64,000 nt of DNA, from positions 59,445,443 through 59,509,442 of the forward strand of contig NC_080585.1 of the NCBI RefSeq assembly GCF_029962835.1, read 5' to 3'. Within the stretch, counting starts at the first letter, position 1. Each line of letters begins with the position of its first letter. Made by a program: the position numbers and the translations under genes. The notes beneath the pieces are model-generated. The model made no database searches and had not been told where the DNA came from. It saw nothing but the letters and a program-made list of their open reading frames with translations. Origin of the DNA: Magnolia sinica (lineage: Eukaryota; Streptophyta; Magnoliopsida; Magnoliales; Magnoliaceae). This document shows, piece by piece, positions 48,215-59,677 of the stretch.

Positions 48215-49639
48215 AAAAAATCCGGCGCCGACAGCCTCCGTAGAACCCCATTCTCGGCTCCCAGTGCCCATTCGCCAAGTTCCAATCCTGGAATGCTACG
48301 AGGAGGATTTTCAACATCAGTTTGATTCGTAATAAGCATAACCAAAGGCATAACCCACATACAACAACCAAAAACTCCATCACATTTTCACTATGATCAA
48401 AAACTTTATAAGTACAATGGTAACAGACAAAAAGCTCTAAGATGATCTGCTATGCGTTCCTGCCTCAGCGCTGCTGCATCCAACGTCACCTGCACGCAAC
48501 GGTCGTGCATAAGCTTATAGAAAGCTTAGAGGGTGGTGAAAGTGTGTGCGCAAGTAGTAGTATAGTTATGTAGTATCAGAGTAATATGGAATATGCCAAT
48601 GAATCCATGAATACTATTAGCCGTACCAAGGTCATGCGATGCAAGTCATGAATGATGTCGGCCATACTAAGGCCATGTAATGCGAGATGCAACTCAAGCA
48701 TACGAATCCTCATATAAGTCCACATATCAATACAGCTCAAATCTGGAATATCACCGAGGTCTAGCACACTACAAACCAAATTGCCGCCCTATCGTGCGCA
48801 ATAAGGTAAGTGGAAGAGACCTCACTATCCGCCTGCCAATATCGGGCTCGGCTTGTCGATAGCGGACCCATTCCTCGAGCTGGCCCCCCTCCTCTCGGGC
48901 GAGTAAGGCTGCACCCCATTCCAACCGACCACGACATAGTGGAAAGCATGGCCAACTGGTAATCGACACTCAGCGCTCATGCACCCACTCGGTCTACACG
49001 TTGGAGCAACCTTCTGGTACCATAAGGGTTTAGGGACTTTCACCCAGGGATATCTATAGCACCCCATGTAGAACAAGATTTTCAGTATCTAATCCTGCCA
49101 ACCATAATATGCTTGTGGCGGCTACGACCCTGATGTCGCTAGGGCGTATAGTAATCATGTCACACGATGCGAAATGCATGAATCACACTATCCAGTCATG
49201 CAACAATCCTACATGTATCGTGCACTCATGTGGGGTATCACCGTTTATCCAGGAGCCTATAAACAATCAACCCGAAGGCATATGCTATGGTCAATCAATC
49301 CTCATACCAAGCATACATATGATGCGTATGAGCATAAATCATGGGACTATACTAAACATGTTATATGGCGATGAATTCCGTTCGTAACGAAGATGGGCCT
49401 AGACGGCCTACACACTACACGTATGGGCCTAACAATGGGCCCTCGGGAGAGTTACAATGCGGACATTTAACCATCATTGCTCTTACAATGAGGACGTCAA
49501 ACCATCATTGTTCCCAAGGCATGGCCGCCAAAAGACATCATCACATACATCATTGTAGGATCTCACATCGAATGGGCCTCATATACATCGCATTCGGCCC
49601 ACACAAAGGCCTTACATACGTATCCTTGGGCCTCATATA

Positions 49640-49882
49640 CATCAAATGGGCCGAGTCAAATGGGTCGATCAAATGGGTTGAGTCAAATGGGCCGATTAAA
49701 TGGGCCGATCAAATGGACCGATTTAAATGGGCCGAGTCAACTGGGTTGAGTCAAATGGGCTGATTTAAATGGTCCGAGTCAAATGGGCCGAGTCAAATGG
49801 GCTGATCAAATGGACCGAATCAAATGGGCCAAATCAATGGGCCGAATCGATGGGCCGATCAAATGGGTCGAATCGATGGGCC
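49640..49882. repeat. Minisatellite of 'atgggccgagtcaa' units
   Basis: About fifteen imperfect units of 14-17 bases, variants being atgggccgatcaa, atgggttgagtcaa and atggaccgattta. They lie in the part of the LTR where Tekay-1 has looser 'gggcc...cacatgggcctc' words, so it probably expanded from those. Confidence 0.85.
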
Positions 49883-50317
49883 TCATGAATATCAAATCGG
49901 GCCCACCCTTATGTATATTCGAGATCCGACCTATTCACAAGTTAACATAGAGATAAATGAAGTAGAAACAATATTGGGAACTACGGTGGCCCATAGAAGT
50001 TTTGAACGGTGGATGTCCCTGTACCCCACTATTTATTGCAATTGGTGGGGTCTACTTGAACTTCGGAGCTCACTCATTTACCCCATGTCCTAAAATGATC
50101 TCACCGATGGTTGAATGGTTTGGATACAACACATGCACCATGGTGGGTCCCATAGATAGACAGTGAGGGTGAAACAGATGGGACCCATGGAATTAGCCAC
50201 TGGCGTTGAGAGAGAGAGAGAGAGCAACACGTGGCTGCTTTTTTTTCACTTTTTCTTTTTCTTGGCTGAGAAAAAACAGAGGTGGGTCCCATGTAGGGCC
50301 CACCACAGCAACGTGAA

Positions 50318-50393
50318 TATAATATAATATATCATATATATATAATATAATATATAATATATATAATATAATATTATATTATATGTATCAAAC
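50318..50393. repeat. AT-rich simple repeat
   Basis: Mixed (AT)n/(ATAAT)n tract within the truncated LTR. Confidence 0.9.
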
Positions 50394-50559
50394 GTCCAGG
50401 CCTCGGACGGCCTGGATAGCGACACGCATCACGGTGTTACCCCACACGTGAGGTGAGTCCCACCGTCCAAGGACGGTGGACGGTCCGGATTAAATACATG
50501 TAACATGGTGTGGCCCAATAGAGTGGATGGACGGTGTGGGTGGGTCCCATGGACCCCAC

Positions 50560-50692
50560 CGTCCAATCACACCTCGCTGGCAGCCACCCCTGCTGGAGAA
50601 TTGATGCCAAGACCTTAGTGTTGAAATGAGGTATCTTTCACTCTGTCTGCCAATCGAGCTATGGATTTGGGTGTGTCAGGGAGGGCCCCACA
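50560..50692 (-). mobile_element. SINE copy, minus strand
   Basis: In inverse it reads aaatccatagctcgattgg (A box), cagagtgaaagatacctca, caacactaaggtcttggcat and then ggggtggctgccagcgagg, matching the SINE at 46871. The ends are blurred and no tail or target duplication was found, so it is older. Confidence 0.6.
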
Positions 50693-52002
50693 CGAGGGGG
50701 TGGGTCCCATCGTCCAAGGACGGTGGACACCACACGCGCATGGTGAAGTGGCCCACGCCAAATGGATGGACGATGTGGATGGGTCCCATGGACCCCTCAC
50801 CCTTGTCAGTACTGAAAAGGCCTAGCTATATGTCCTAGAGGGGGGGTGAATAGGACTATGCCAAATAAAACTTATAACAGCGGAATTAAAAAGAATATGA
50901 TAGCCAAAATAAATCACAATGCAAGAAAGTAAAATAACCTCAAAATTCAGATCTTGAGAGGTTGATACAAATGTTGTTCTAAGGACAACCTTACACCAAA
51001 AACCAGAGTTTATGGTAGGACAACCTTATTTCTAGAAAGATCTTTGTATCAAATCTCAAACCAAAGAGGAATACAGAAATAAATACAAACCGAATTGAAA
51101 TAAATTGTAATCACAAATGTATTGTTCTAGGGACAGCCATACACCATAAAAATGGTAGGGCAACCTTGCTGGAACAACTTTTAAAGGAAATTGAATATCA
51201 AGCTGATAAAGGAATAGCAGAAAATAAATTCTAAACTATTACAAAATTCTCACAATGCTTGAATTAAATGATTACAACATTCACCACCATACATACATCC
51301 CACAAAAGAATAATTAAAGATCAGAAGTATAAATCATTCAACCACAACACAAGGGATTATAGTGGTTCGCCTGTGTGTTCACCAACTGTTAAACAACAGC
51401 CACACAGAATGCAATTCCACTCCTAATATCCTCACACACGGGATATTAGCGTTCACTAACAAAATAGGTTTTCCCAGGTTCACCCAAAACCTTTACAATT
51501 GTGTCTTTGTCTGTGCGCTTACACAATTAAAAAAACCCCACTTCTGAGTTTTCCTGGCTCTCCTCAGAAAACCAATACAACAAGATTTTTCTAGCAAATC
51601 TTGAAAGAAACCAAAACAGAAAGGAATTTACAATTAAATGTAAAATACCTGATTATCTCCTTCGTTGTAGCAGCCCGGTAGAACCAAATCAGAGTAGATG
51701 ATTGAATGTCCAAGTTCAATGTCCAGTACTCAATTACAATGGTTATAATTCTAATGGATTTTAAATTAAACCAAATAGGGCTTGCCTTAATTGATTTTGA
51801 TTCCAAAGAAAGGGAATAACAATTCCTCTTATCAAATTAGATTAGAATAGCAGAAACAAAATTAATTAAATAAAGCTAAGGAAAGAGAATATTAAATAAG
51901 CACACTTAGCTTAGATGGAGCACAGAATTATCTCTCAGAAGTTCGACGAAGATTGGCTTAAATGGATTAATTAATTCGATAATTTCTTCTGAGATTCGTG
52001 CA

Positions 52003-52012
52003 CTATTTATAG
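52003..52012 (-). promoter_or_regulatory. TATA box in SIRE-B left LTR
   Basis: Plus-strand ctatttatag reads ctataaatag on the minus strand; the same site is at 60874-60883 in the right LTR. Confidence 0.65.
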
Positions 52013-52028
52013 GTGAGCAGATCGCGTC

Positions 52029-52385
52029 TTCGACTGGTCTAGGGAGCTCTTCGACTAGTCGAAGCAATAACAGATATTTGAAAAAATCAGGCGCGATAAG
52101 CTTTGACCGTTCTACGACTAGTCGAAGGTCTCCTTCGACTGGTCGTAGGTCACCTTCGACTGGTCGAAGAACCTGAAAAACATCGCTGGATTTTGAGTTG
52201 AAGATTTTCGACTGGTCGAAGATGCAGTCGACACTGTTCCTTCGACTGGTCGAACAGATTCCTGGACTAGTCGAAGCCTAACAGATTTTATCCGAAATTT
52301 GTAACAAACTCACGACTGATCGAGGAATTTCTTAGACTGGTCGAAGCAACTCTAGGACTAGTAGGACTAGTCGAAGAACAGACCA
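52029..52385. promoter_or_regulatory. Array of TTCGACTGGTCGAA palindromes in SIRE-B left LTR
   Basis: About twelve units in 360 bases, for example cttcgactagtcgaag, ctacgactagtcgaag, cttcgactggtcgaag, ttagactggtcgaag. Several are perfect inverted repeats. The array is in U3 directly upstream of the minus-strand TATA box. Units line up in place with those in SIRE-A, where the arms read TACGAC/GTCGTA instead of TTCGAC/GTCGAA. Confidence 0.75.
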
Positions 52386-52802
52386 AACTTATGTAAAATA
52401 AACATTCAATTTATGTATCCAAAGTGACTTACTTCTAAGGTCAACATAAGGTCAGTCAAACCTCAACCATGAAGTAAGGACATTGAAACATTAGGAACTA
52501 GTGACCTTGAAGTATGAGCCTTGAAGTCTTGATGTAGTTCAATCTTGAAATCTTGATGTAGCTCAATCTTGAAAGTGTTTTGAGTTCTTTACAAACTGCC
52601 TTGTACTCTTCTTGAAGTCTTGCAGCTTGAGTCTTGTCTTGTGAGCAGTTCTTGCATTCAAGATTGATCCTTGTACTTGTGAGCTTTGCTTGTTTATGAA
52701 TGTTGATCCTTGAGAGAGCTTCACTTATGCAAGTTATATATAACAGTGATTTTGGCACCACAAATTTGACAACAGACAGGGATATAAACTATAGCACTTA
52801 CA

Positions 52803-52815
52803 ATCTCCCCCTTTG
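52803..52815 (-). other. SIRE-B polypurine tract
   Basis: caaagggggagat on the minus strand directly before the 3' LTR. Confidence 0.88.
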
Positions 52816-53267
52816 TCAAATTAGTGACAAAACACATAACCAAGATAAACATAAAGTAAAACAACTGGTTAAAGAGTTATGAACCAGGTCATATAAACTG
52901 GCTTACCTGCAAATCAATATTCAATATTCAACATTCAACCAGTTTCATTCAACTAGTTCAAACATACTCCCCCTGAGTAACATAACCAATGCTACTCCTC
53001 TCACAATCACATCGTTAAGAACAAACCATTCTCCCCCTTTTTGTCACAATATGACAAAGGAAACAACAATAAAGGAGAACTAAATAAAGGGATATATGAG
53101 AGGAAACATGAGGAGTTATGAGAGTATAGCAAAATAGTGATAGAGATACTCAGCATAGCTTCACATAGAATAAATATCCAGCATAAAACATAGATAGTAT
53201 CCAACTCAAAATCAGTCAACCAAGTGCTAAGGTATAAAGTTATTACAGACCAGAAGTCTCATATAAA

Positions 53268-54482
53268 CTAGTCAGAACCAGAACTAGATGACGGAGCAGG
53301 AATAGAGGGATCAAGTTGGTGCATGCCTTTGTTCAAACGCCTAAGATATTTGTGCATGTACTTGAATTGTAAATCATGAGCAATAGACATATTTTCCATC
53401 TTTATATTTATATTCTCAACTTTATCCTCTAATGCACTCAGACGAGCATCAACATCAGATGGTTCAAAATCTGGATCATTTGTTGAGTCAGAATCCAGTT
53501 CCTCAAAAATGTCATCCATATTAATGTCATCACCAGCTTCTTCATGACCACCACCACCACCACCACCTTGTTCAGGAAGTAGATCCAGCTTCATCTTATT
53601 GATATTAGTATTGTTGAAGATCAGATGATGGATTGGTGCCTCATCAACCGGCATATCAACTAACATATGTGTAGGCAATACATTCATTAAATAGGCAAAA
53701 GGAATGTCACTATGACCAGGATGGAGTCTAAACTGAAGAATGAAATGACAGATTAAGGATAGTAAACAAATTTGAGTACCATTGGAAATAGCATAGATAA
53801 CACGAACCATAAACGAAGTCAAGTCAGTTTTATTACCCGAACGAGGATACAGATTAGACACAAAGATTTTGTGGAGAATTCTGTATTTGGGTAACAAATA
53901 CCTTGCGGGAAGCGCATTCCCTTTTTGTGTCCATTGAACATCCATGTTGCACAAATCTCTAGTGAGCATGCGTTTTTCAAACATTAAGGGTTTATCAGTT
54001 AAGTTATGGATAGGAATACCCTCATCATTCACAGGAATGTCCATAAGGGCTGAAATTAAATGACGATCAATGTCAAAAGGCCCTTCTCTAGTAGATATTT
54101 TAAAAGTTAAATTATCCTGTGAGAAAGCACTAATACATGTAAACATGGATTGGGCAATGGACCGGTATGCAAGCCCACCCCAATGTAATAAGTTAGCCCA
54201 ACCTACAGTTTCAAGCATAGGAAGGATGTCAAAAGGTGCAATATAATTAACATCAACAGGATGTTCAACAATAACATTACGTAATCTAATGTCCCTAACA
54301 TATGATGGATCATCATTGGGAACAAGAAGATGACGCTTAGAGATAATGGTCGATCTGGAGGAAGAAGAAGGACCACGGGAAGTAGTTTTTCTACCTCTAG
54401 AAGCCATTTGCAACAAGGATATTAAGGAAATAAGAAGTTGCAAAGGATTAAGAAGTGGGTTGACACAAAATAGATTTTTCAA
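53268..54482 (-). CDS. SIRE-B extra 3' ORF, open; plant transposon protein-like
   Basis: Open for 404 codons. I favour the start at 54407 (MASRGRKTTSRGPSSSSRST, 379 codons), as it matches the start of the homologous gene in SIRE-A. A basic Ser/Arg N-terminus is followed by a globular part (YVRDIRLRNVIVEHPVDV, FKISTREGPFDIDRHLISAL, LLPKYRILHKIFVSNLYPR, HLIFNNTNINKMKLDL), a run of seven Gly, an acidic stretch (DDINMDDIFEELDSDS), a likely coiled coil (LSALEDKVENINIKMENM) and a Ser-rich tail. The globular part resembles the 'putative plant transposon protein' domain found in retrotransposon ORFs. It lacks an obvious signal peptide or membrane span if started at 54407, which argues against a true envelope. 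The role is unknown. It is the only long unbroken ORF of the window. Confidence 0.8.
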   Translation of the reverse strand: MKNLFCVNPLLNPLQLLISLISLLQMASRGRKTTSRGPSSSSRSTIISKRHLLVPNDDPSYVRDIRLRNVIVEHPVDVNYIAPFDILPMLETVGWANLLHWGGLAYRSIAQSMFTCISAFSQDNLTFKISTREGPFDIDRHLISALMDIPVNDEGIPIHNLTDKPLMFEKRMLTRDLCNMDVQWTQKGNALPARYLLPKYRILHKIFVSNLYPRSGNKTDLTSFMVRVIYAISNGTQICLLSLICHFILQFRLHPGHSDIPFAYLMNVLPTHMLVDMPVDEAPIHHLIFNNTNINKMKLDLLPEQGGGGGGGHEEAGDDINMDDIFEELDSDSTNDPDFEPSDVDARLSALEDKVENINIKMENMSIAHDLQFKYMHKYLRRLNKGMHQLDPSIPAPSSSSGSD

Positions 54483-54699
54483 AATTCAAATCCTAAATCT
54501 TAATGAAATCCAAAATAGAAAGCTTCAAGCTAGAAAAGTAAACAATCTAGACACAAATCTGCAAGAAAAACGTGATTTGGAACACTAACCTTGAAGAACA
54601 TGAAAGATGGGTTCAACAAGTCGAAGCACGACTCCTTAGAGAAGAAAAACGAAATGAGGAAGAAAGCAAAAACTCCTAATTTTAAGTGAATCCCGAGTT

Positions 54700-54775
54700 C
54701 TACGACTAGTCGTGGATATCTACGACCGGTCGAAGGTCGACGGGTCGAGTATACTCACGACAGGTCGAAGAATGA
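54700..54775. promoter_or_regulatory. Internal palindrome cluster upstream of extra ORF, SIRE-B
   Basis: ctacgactagtcgtgg, ctacgaccggtcgaagg, tcgacgggtcgag and cacgacaggtcgaag lie between the RNase H end (about 54900) and the extra ORF (54482). On the minus strand they are followed by ttaaaattag and a CT-rich stretch, an order like that of the LTR promoter. A cttgcag acceptor-like site near 54563 could serve splicing. Its role as promoter is inferred. Confidence 0.5.
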
Positions 54776-54897
54776 CCAAAAATTCATATTTCTTGCAAAT
54801 TATACAAAAATTGGAATTCAATCTAGCAAATATATACACTATAATACAAGTAGGCATAAATAATCATTTTAAAATGCACATGCCAAGATCAAATTTC

Positions 54898-56339
54898 ATC
54901 TTTTTGAACCTGCTTTTATCGAGAGGTTTTGTGAAAATGTCAGCTCGTTAATCTTCGGTAGGAATATATTCTAGAGATATAACTTTTTCTTCTACTAATT
55001 CCCTTATATAATGAAATCTAATGTCAATGTGCTTAGTACGAGAATACTGAATAGGATTTTTTGAAATATTTATCGCACTGGAATTATCACAATGTAATAA
55101 CATAGAATCCTGTTTAATTCCATAATCACTTAGCATTCGTTGCATCCAAACAAGCTGTGTACATGCATTACCAGCTGCGATATACTCATCTTCAGCTGTT
55201 GAAAGTGATATAGAATTTTGTTTCTTACTAAACCAGGAAACTAGACAATTTTCAATGTAAAAACAACCACCACTGGTTGATTTTCTATCATCTAGATTAC
55301 CAGCCCGGTCAGCATCCGAGTACCCAGCTACGTGGACACTGGTCTCATGAGGATACCAGAGACCGAGATTTACAGTACTTGCGACATATCTAATAATTCG
55401 CTTGACAGCAATCAAGTGAGATTCTTTTGGATCAGATTGATATCTTGCACAAATACCAACACTTAGAAAAATATCAGGTCTACTAGCAGTTAAATATAAC
55501 AAACTAACAATCATACTCCAATAAAGTTTTGAGTCAACATTTTTACCATTAGAGTCTTTTGAGAGTTTCAGGGTAGTACTCATAGGAGTATCGAAATTCT
55601 TGCCATTCTCAAATCCAAATCTCTTGATTAGATTCAAAGCATACTTAGATTGAGAAATGAATATTCCTTCAGGTTGTTGCTTTACTTGCAATCCAAGGAA
55701 ATACGTCAATTCCCCAACCATGCTCATTTCGAACTGTGATTTCATCAAATCTGCAAACTCAGTAGTCAAGTCAGTACAAGTTGATCCATAAATGATATCA
55801 TCAACATAAATCTACACCATTAAGATATGATCATTATGTTTTTTAACAAACAGAGTTTTATCAACAGATCCCATTTGAAAATTATAACTTAAAAGAAATG
55901 TCGTTAGTTTCTCATACCATGCCCTAGGTGCTTGTTTTAATCCATAAAGTGCATTTTTAAGCCGATATACATAATCAGTATTTTTGGAATCTTCAAAACC
56001 CATTGGCTGTTCAACATAGACTTCTTCATGTAAATCGCCATTTAGAAAAGCACTTTCCACATCCATCTGATAGATCTTTATCTTTCTAAAACATGCAATG
56101 GATATAAATAGTCTGATAGATTCAAGACGTGCTACTGGTGTAAAAGTTTCATCGAAATCAATCCCTTCAATTTGAGTATAACCTTGTACCACTAGTCTAG
56201 CCTTGTTTCTAATTATATTTCCACACTCGTCAGACTTATTTTTGAAAATCCATTTTGTTTCAATGATGTGTTTATCTTTAGGTCTTGGTACGAGATACCA
56301 AACATCATTTCTTACGAATTGGTTGAGTTCTTCTTGCAT
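54898..56339 (-). pseudogene. SIRE-B reverse transcriptase and RNase H
   Basis: From [16 protein letters not shown] at 56339. [39 protein letters not shown] and [14 protein letters not shown] are clear. A stop (TAG, 55812-55814) replaces the Gln before IYVDDIIYG; the catalytic YVDD itself is intact. RNase H: GYSDADRAGN, STAEDEYIAAG, HCDNSSAINI. A second stop (TAA near 54948) replaces the Gln before RADIFTKPLDKS. Apart from these two changes the frame is open. Confidence 0.93.
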
Positions 56340-56389
56340 CGCAACAATCCAGTTCTCATCAGCAAGAGCTTCTTTTACGTTAGATGGTT

Positions 56390-58253
56390 CTATTTGGGAT
56401 GTAAAACATACATAATTACATATATCCTCAAGTTGTCTAGGGTGCGAACACCGGTGAGAGGGTTTCCAAGAATTTGTGTGGTTGGATGATCTTTAACAGT
56501 ACTCAACTCAGAATCAGTCTGATTCGATGAAGTATCAGGTTTATCAATGATTAGTACTTCATCATTATCTGAATTAGAAATTGGTGTGTTTAAGTGATCA
56601 TCAATGACAACATTAATGGATTCTTGAATCACACCAGTCCTTTTGTTCAGAACCCTGTAAGCTCGACTGTTTAAGGAATATCCTAGAAAAATACCTTCAT
56701 CACTCTTCGTATCGAATTTTTCTAAATTTTCACGATCACGTAAAATATAGCACTTACTGCCAAAAACTCGAAAGTATTTAACAGTAGGCTTTTTATTGAA
56801 CCACAATTCGTAAGCCGTTTTATTATTATCTTTGCTAGTGTAGACTCGGTTAATAATATAGCAAGTGTGTTGACTGGTTCAGCCCAAAGATTTTTAGAGA
56901 GAGCTTCATGCTATTCAACATGACATTAGCCATTTCTTGAAGCACCCTATTCTTTCTTTCTACAATTCCATTTTGTTGTGGAGTTTTGGGAGCAGAGAAT
57001 TCATGTAATATTCCTTGGTCGATACAGAACTTCTCAAAATTGCTATTCTCAAATTCAGATCCATGATCACTACGAATTTTACTGATTTGAGAAGATTTTT
57101 CAGTTTGAATCCTTTTGAAAACTTTTCTTACTTCTTCAAGGGTTTCAGATTTATCCCTTAAGAAGACTACCCAAGTGAATCTGGTAAAGTCATCAACTAT
57201 TACCAGGATATACTTTTTTCCACCACGACTTTCTGTTCTGGTAGGTCCTATTAGATCCATGTGGAGAAGTTCGAGTGGTCTTGATGTGGTATTTGAATTC
57301 ACCTTTTTGTGTGAGTTCTTTGTTTGTTTGCCTATCTGGCACTCACCACATATTTTATCTAATTTCTGAAGTTTGGGTAAACCTCTTATAAGTTCTCGTT
57401 TGCTCAATCTATATAAATTTCGATAATGTACATGTCCAAGACGTTTGTGCCATAAATCAGTTTCGTCTGTATGGACCATATAACATGTTTGATTAGATGA
57501 GCTGGATTCGCTAATAATATAGCAATTTTCAGACGTTCTACGTCCAGTTAATATTACAGAACCCTTATTGTTTAGTATCTCACAGCTTTGATTAGAAAAC
57601 CGAACACTATGGTTATTATCACATATTTGAGATATACTAAGCAAGTTATGTTTTAAGCCTTCAACATATAAAACATTTTTAAACACAGGAAGATTAAAAA
57701 GTTGAACCATACCTTGGCCTATAATCTTGCAATTGCTACCATCACCAAATGTGACTGAACCATCAGTCATATCTTTTAGATCCGTGAATAAAGCATTGTC
57801 ACCTGTCATATGCCTGGAGCATCCACTGTCTAGGTACCACTTTGAATGACTTGTTGCTTTGAACGCAGTGTGAGCAACCAAGCAGGTAACTTTAGGAACC
57901 CATTTCATAATTGTTTTGGGTTTAGGAACATAGTTGGTCTTCTTTTGTGTATATTTGTAGGAATGACCTATAGAGTTAGATTTTAAGAGCTCCTTGAGTA
58001 AATCAACTATCTTTTCAGCCAGTGGATTTCGTTTCTGATTAAAATTGACATGGCTGCTTCTAGGTTTTTGAAAAGTTTTTGAATTTCTAGAAAAATCTTG
58101 ATAAGTACTTTTCCCTTTTGAGTTTGAGGACTCTCCTTTAACAAACATAGGAGGAGTATACTTTTGTTTAGGAGGTAGATCATAGCCCAACCCGGATATA
58201 TCGCCACATTTTCTTGATCCGGATAAAAGTTTCTCTAATGGGCATATTTCCAT
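56390..58253 (-). pseudogene. SIRE-B protease and integrase
   Basis: 467 codons are open from 58253: gag tail, KWYLDSGCSRHMTGD protease with intact D-S-G (near 57830), LWHKRLGHVHYRN...CGECQIGK zinc-binding block, and integrase with HMDLIGP, IRSDHGSEFENS and TPQQNGIVERKNR. All three catalytic acidic residues are visible. Small indels near 56910 shift the frame; the C-terminal part resumes at 56806 (FRVFGSKCYILRDRENLEKF, GIFLGYSLNSRAYRVLN) and shifts again near 56435. Upstream, a 13-base deletion near 58238 compared with SIRE-A breaks the join with gag. Confidence 0.93.
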
Positions 58254-59602
58254 GTGTCCTTTAGACTCAGAAGAGAAGATACTTCAGTTTTAAGTTTCTC
58301 AATTTCAGATTTTAAATCAATAATTAGAGAGTTTTTGAATTCCAAATCGCATTTTGATTTTTCAAAACAATCTGAAATTTGTGATTTTTCTAAGACAAGT
58401 GATTCAAAACATTTTTTGAGTTTAGAAAACTTTTCTTTTTGAAGTTTAAGTTTGACAGCAATTTTACAACTTTCCTTATATAGGGCATTGTAAGCGTCTT
58501 AAAGATCATCTTCATTTTCACATTCACTACTCAGATTTTCTTCACTTGTTGAGTCATTATCTGAAAATGTGAATTTGGCTAGAGTCATAAGAGCTTTAAC
58601 CTCATTGCCCGACTCAGTTTCAGAATCTTCTGATTCAGAAAAACCTTCATAATCAGATGATTCATCCCATGTAGCCAACATACTCTTCTTCTTGGGTTTG
58701 TCCCTTTTAGGACATCTATTTGCTAAGTGCCCATATTCTTGACAGTTGTAACATTGACTATCTTTCAAAGATTTTCGAGATTTGGGTCTAAACTTCTTTT
58801 TATCATTTGATTTTTGAAAATCAACCCTTTTCTTGCTTTTGAAAATCTTGTAAAATTTCTTAGCTAAAAGAGCCATATCATCTTCTGAATCAGAATTTTC
58901 TTCTGAATTACATTTAGAAGATTTTAGTGCGATAGATTTACCTTTAGGAGCTTTAAAGTTTAACTCGTAGGTTTGTAGAGAACCAACTAGTTCTTCTACC
59001 CTCATATTATCCGTATCACAAAGTTCCTGGATCGCGGTTACTTTAGAATTGAACCGTTCAGGAAATGAGCATAATATTTTTGCACACACTTTACTTTCTG
59101 GGATTTTATCGCCAAGACCCCACATTGAGTTTACAATGTCATTCAATCTAGTGTAAAAGTCCATAAACATTTCATTTTCCTCCATATGAATTTCTTCAAA
59201 TCTGGTTGTGAGGAGTTAGACTTTAGATTTTTTGACAATTGTAGTACCCTCGTGTGTCATTTCTAATATATCCCAAGCTTACTTTGCAGTATCACAGGAA
59301 ATTATTCTTTTGAACTCATCCGGTGATAGTGCGCAAGTAATTGCATTTAGTGCTTTAGCATTTGCACTACTCTCACTTTTCTGACGAGTGGTCCATTGGT
59401 AATATGGTGTGACTTTCATAGATTTTGAACCATCAACCCCAGTAACTTCCATGATAGGAGGTTTCCATTCAGTCACTGTGGCTTGCCACACATTTTCATC
59501 CATTGATTTGAGAAAGATCCTCATTCTGGCTTTCCAATAGGCATAGTTGGAGCCATCAAAGGGTGGAGGCCTTGTGACTGAAAAGCTATCAAAATTTGAC
59601 AT
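58254..59602 (-). pseudogene. SIRE-B gag
   Basis: Starts MSNFDSFSVTRPPPFDGSNY at 59602. Gag core FMDFYTRLNDIVNSMWGLGD and RFNSKVTAIQELCDTDNMRV, CCHC knuckle CYNCQEYGHLANRC at 58712-58752, then an acidic and a coiled-coil-like segment. One frame throughout but with stops at 59279-59281, 59216-59218 and 58499-58501. The last two are Gln codons in SIRE-A (CAA to TAA). Confidence 0.93.
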
Positions 59603-59662
59603 CTTAAATAGCTTAAATCGTTAGCTCAGGAATTAAATCCAAGAATTAAAAAAGAGCTATTA

Positions 59663-59676
59663 GGCTCTGATACCAC
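59663..59676 (-). other. SIRE-B primer binding site (tRNA-Met)
   Basis: gtggtatcagagcc on the minus strand next to the 5' LTR; the canonical initiator tRNA-Met complement. Confidence 0.93.
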
Positions 59677-59677
59677 T

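Larger units (their letters stand above)
50813..52802 (-). repeat. SIRE-B 3' LTR (left copy)
   Basis: 1990 bp, starts TGAAAAGGCCTAGC and ends TAGCACTTACA. TATA box on the minus strand at 52003-52012, palindrome array 52029-52385 upstream of it. Confidence 0.96.

Noticed and set aside
53268..54482. Calling the extra ORF a true envelope gene
   Set aside because: There is no convincing signal peptide or transmembrane anchor from the favoured start at 54407; the hydrophobic N-terminus appears only if the upstream ATG at 54482 is used, which SIRE-A does not support.
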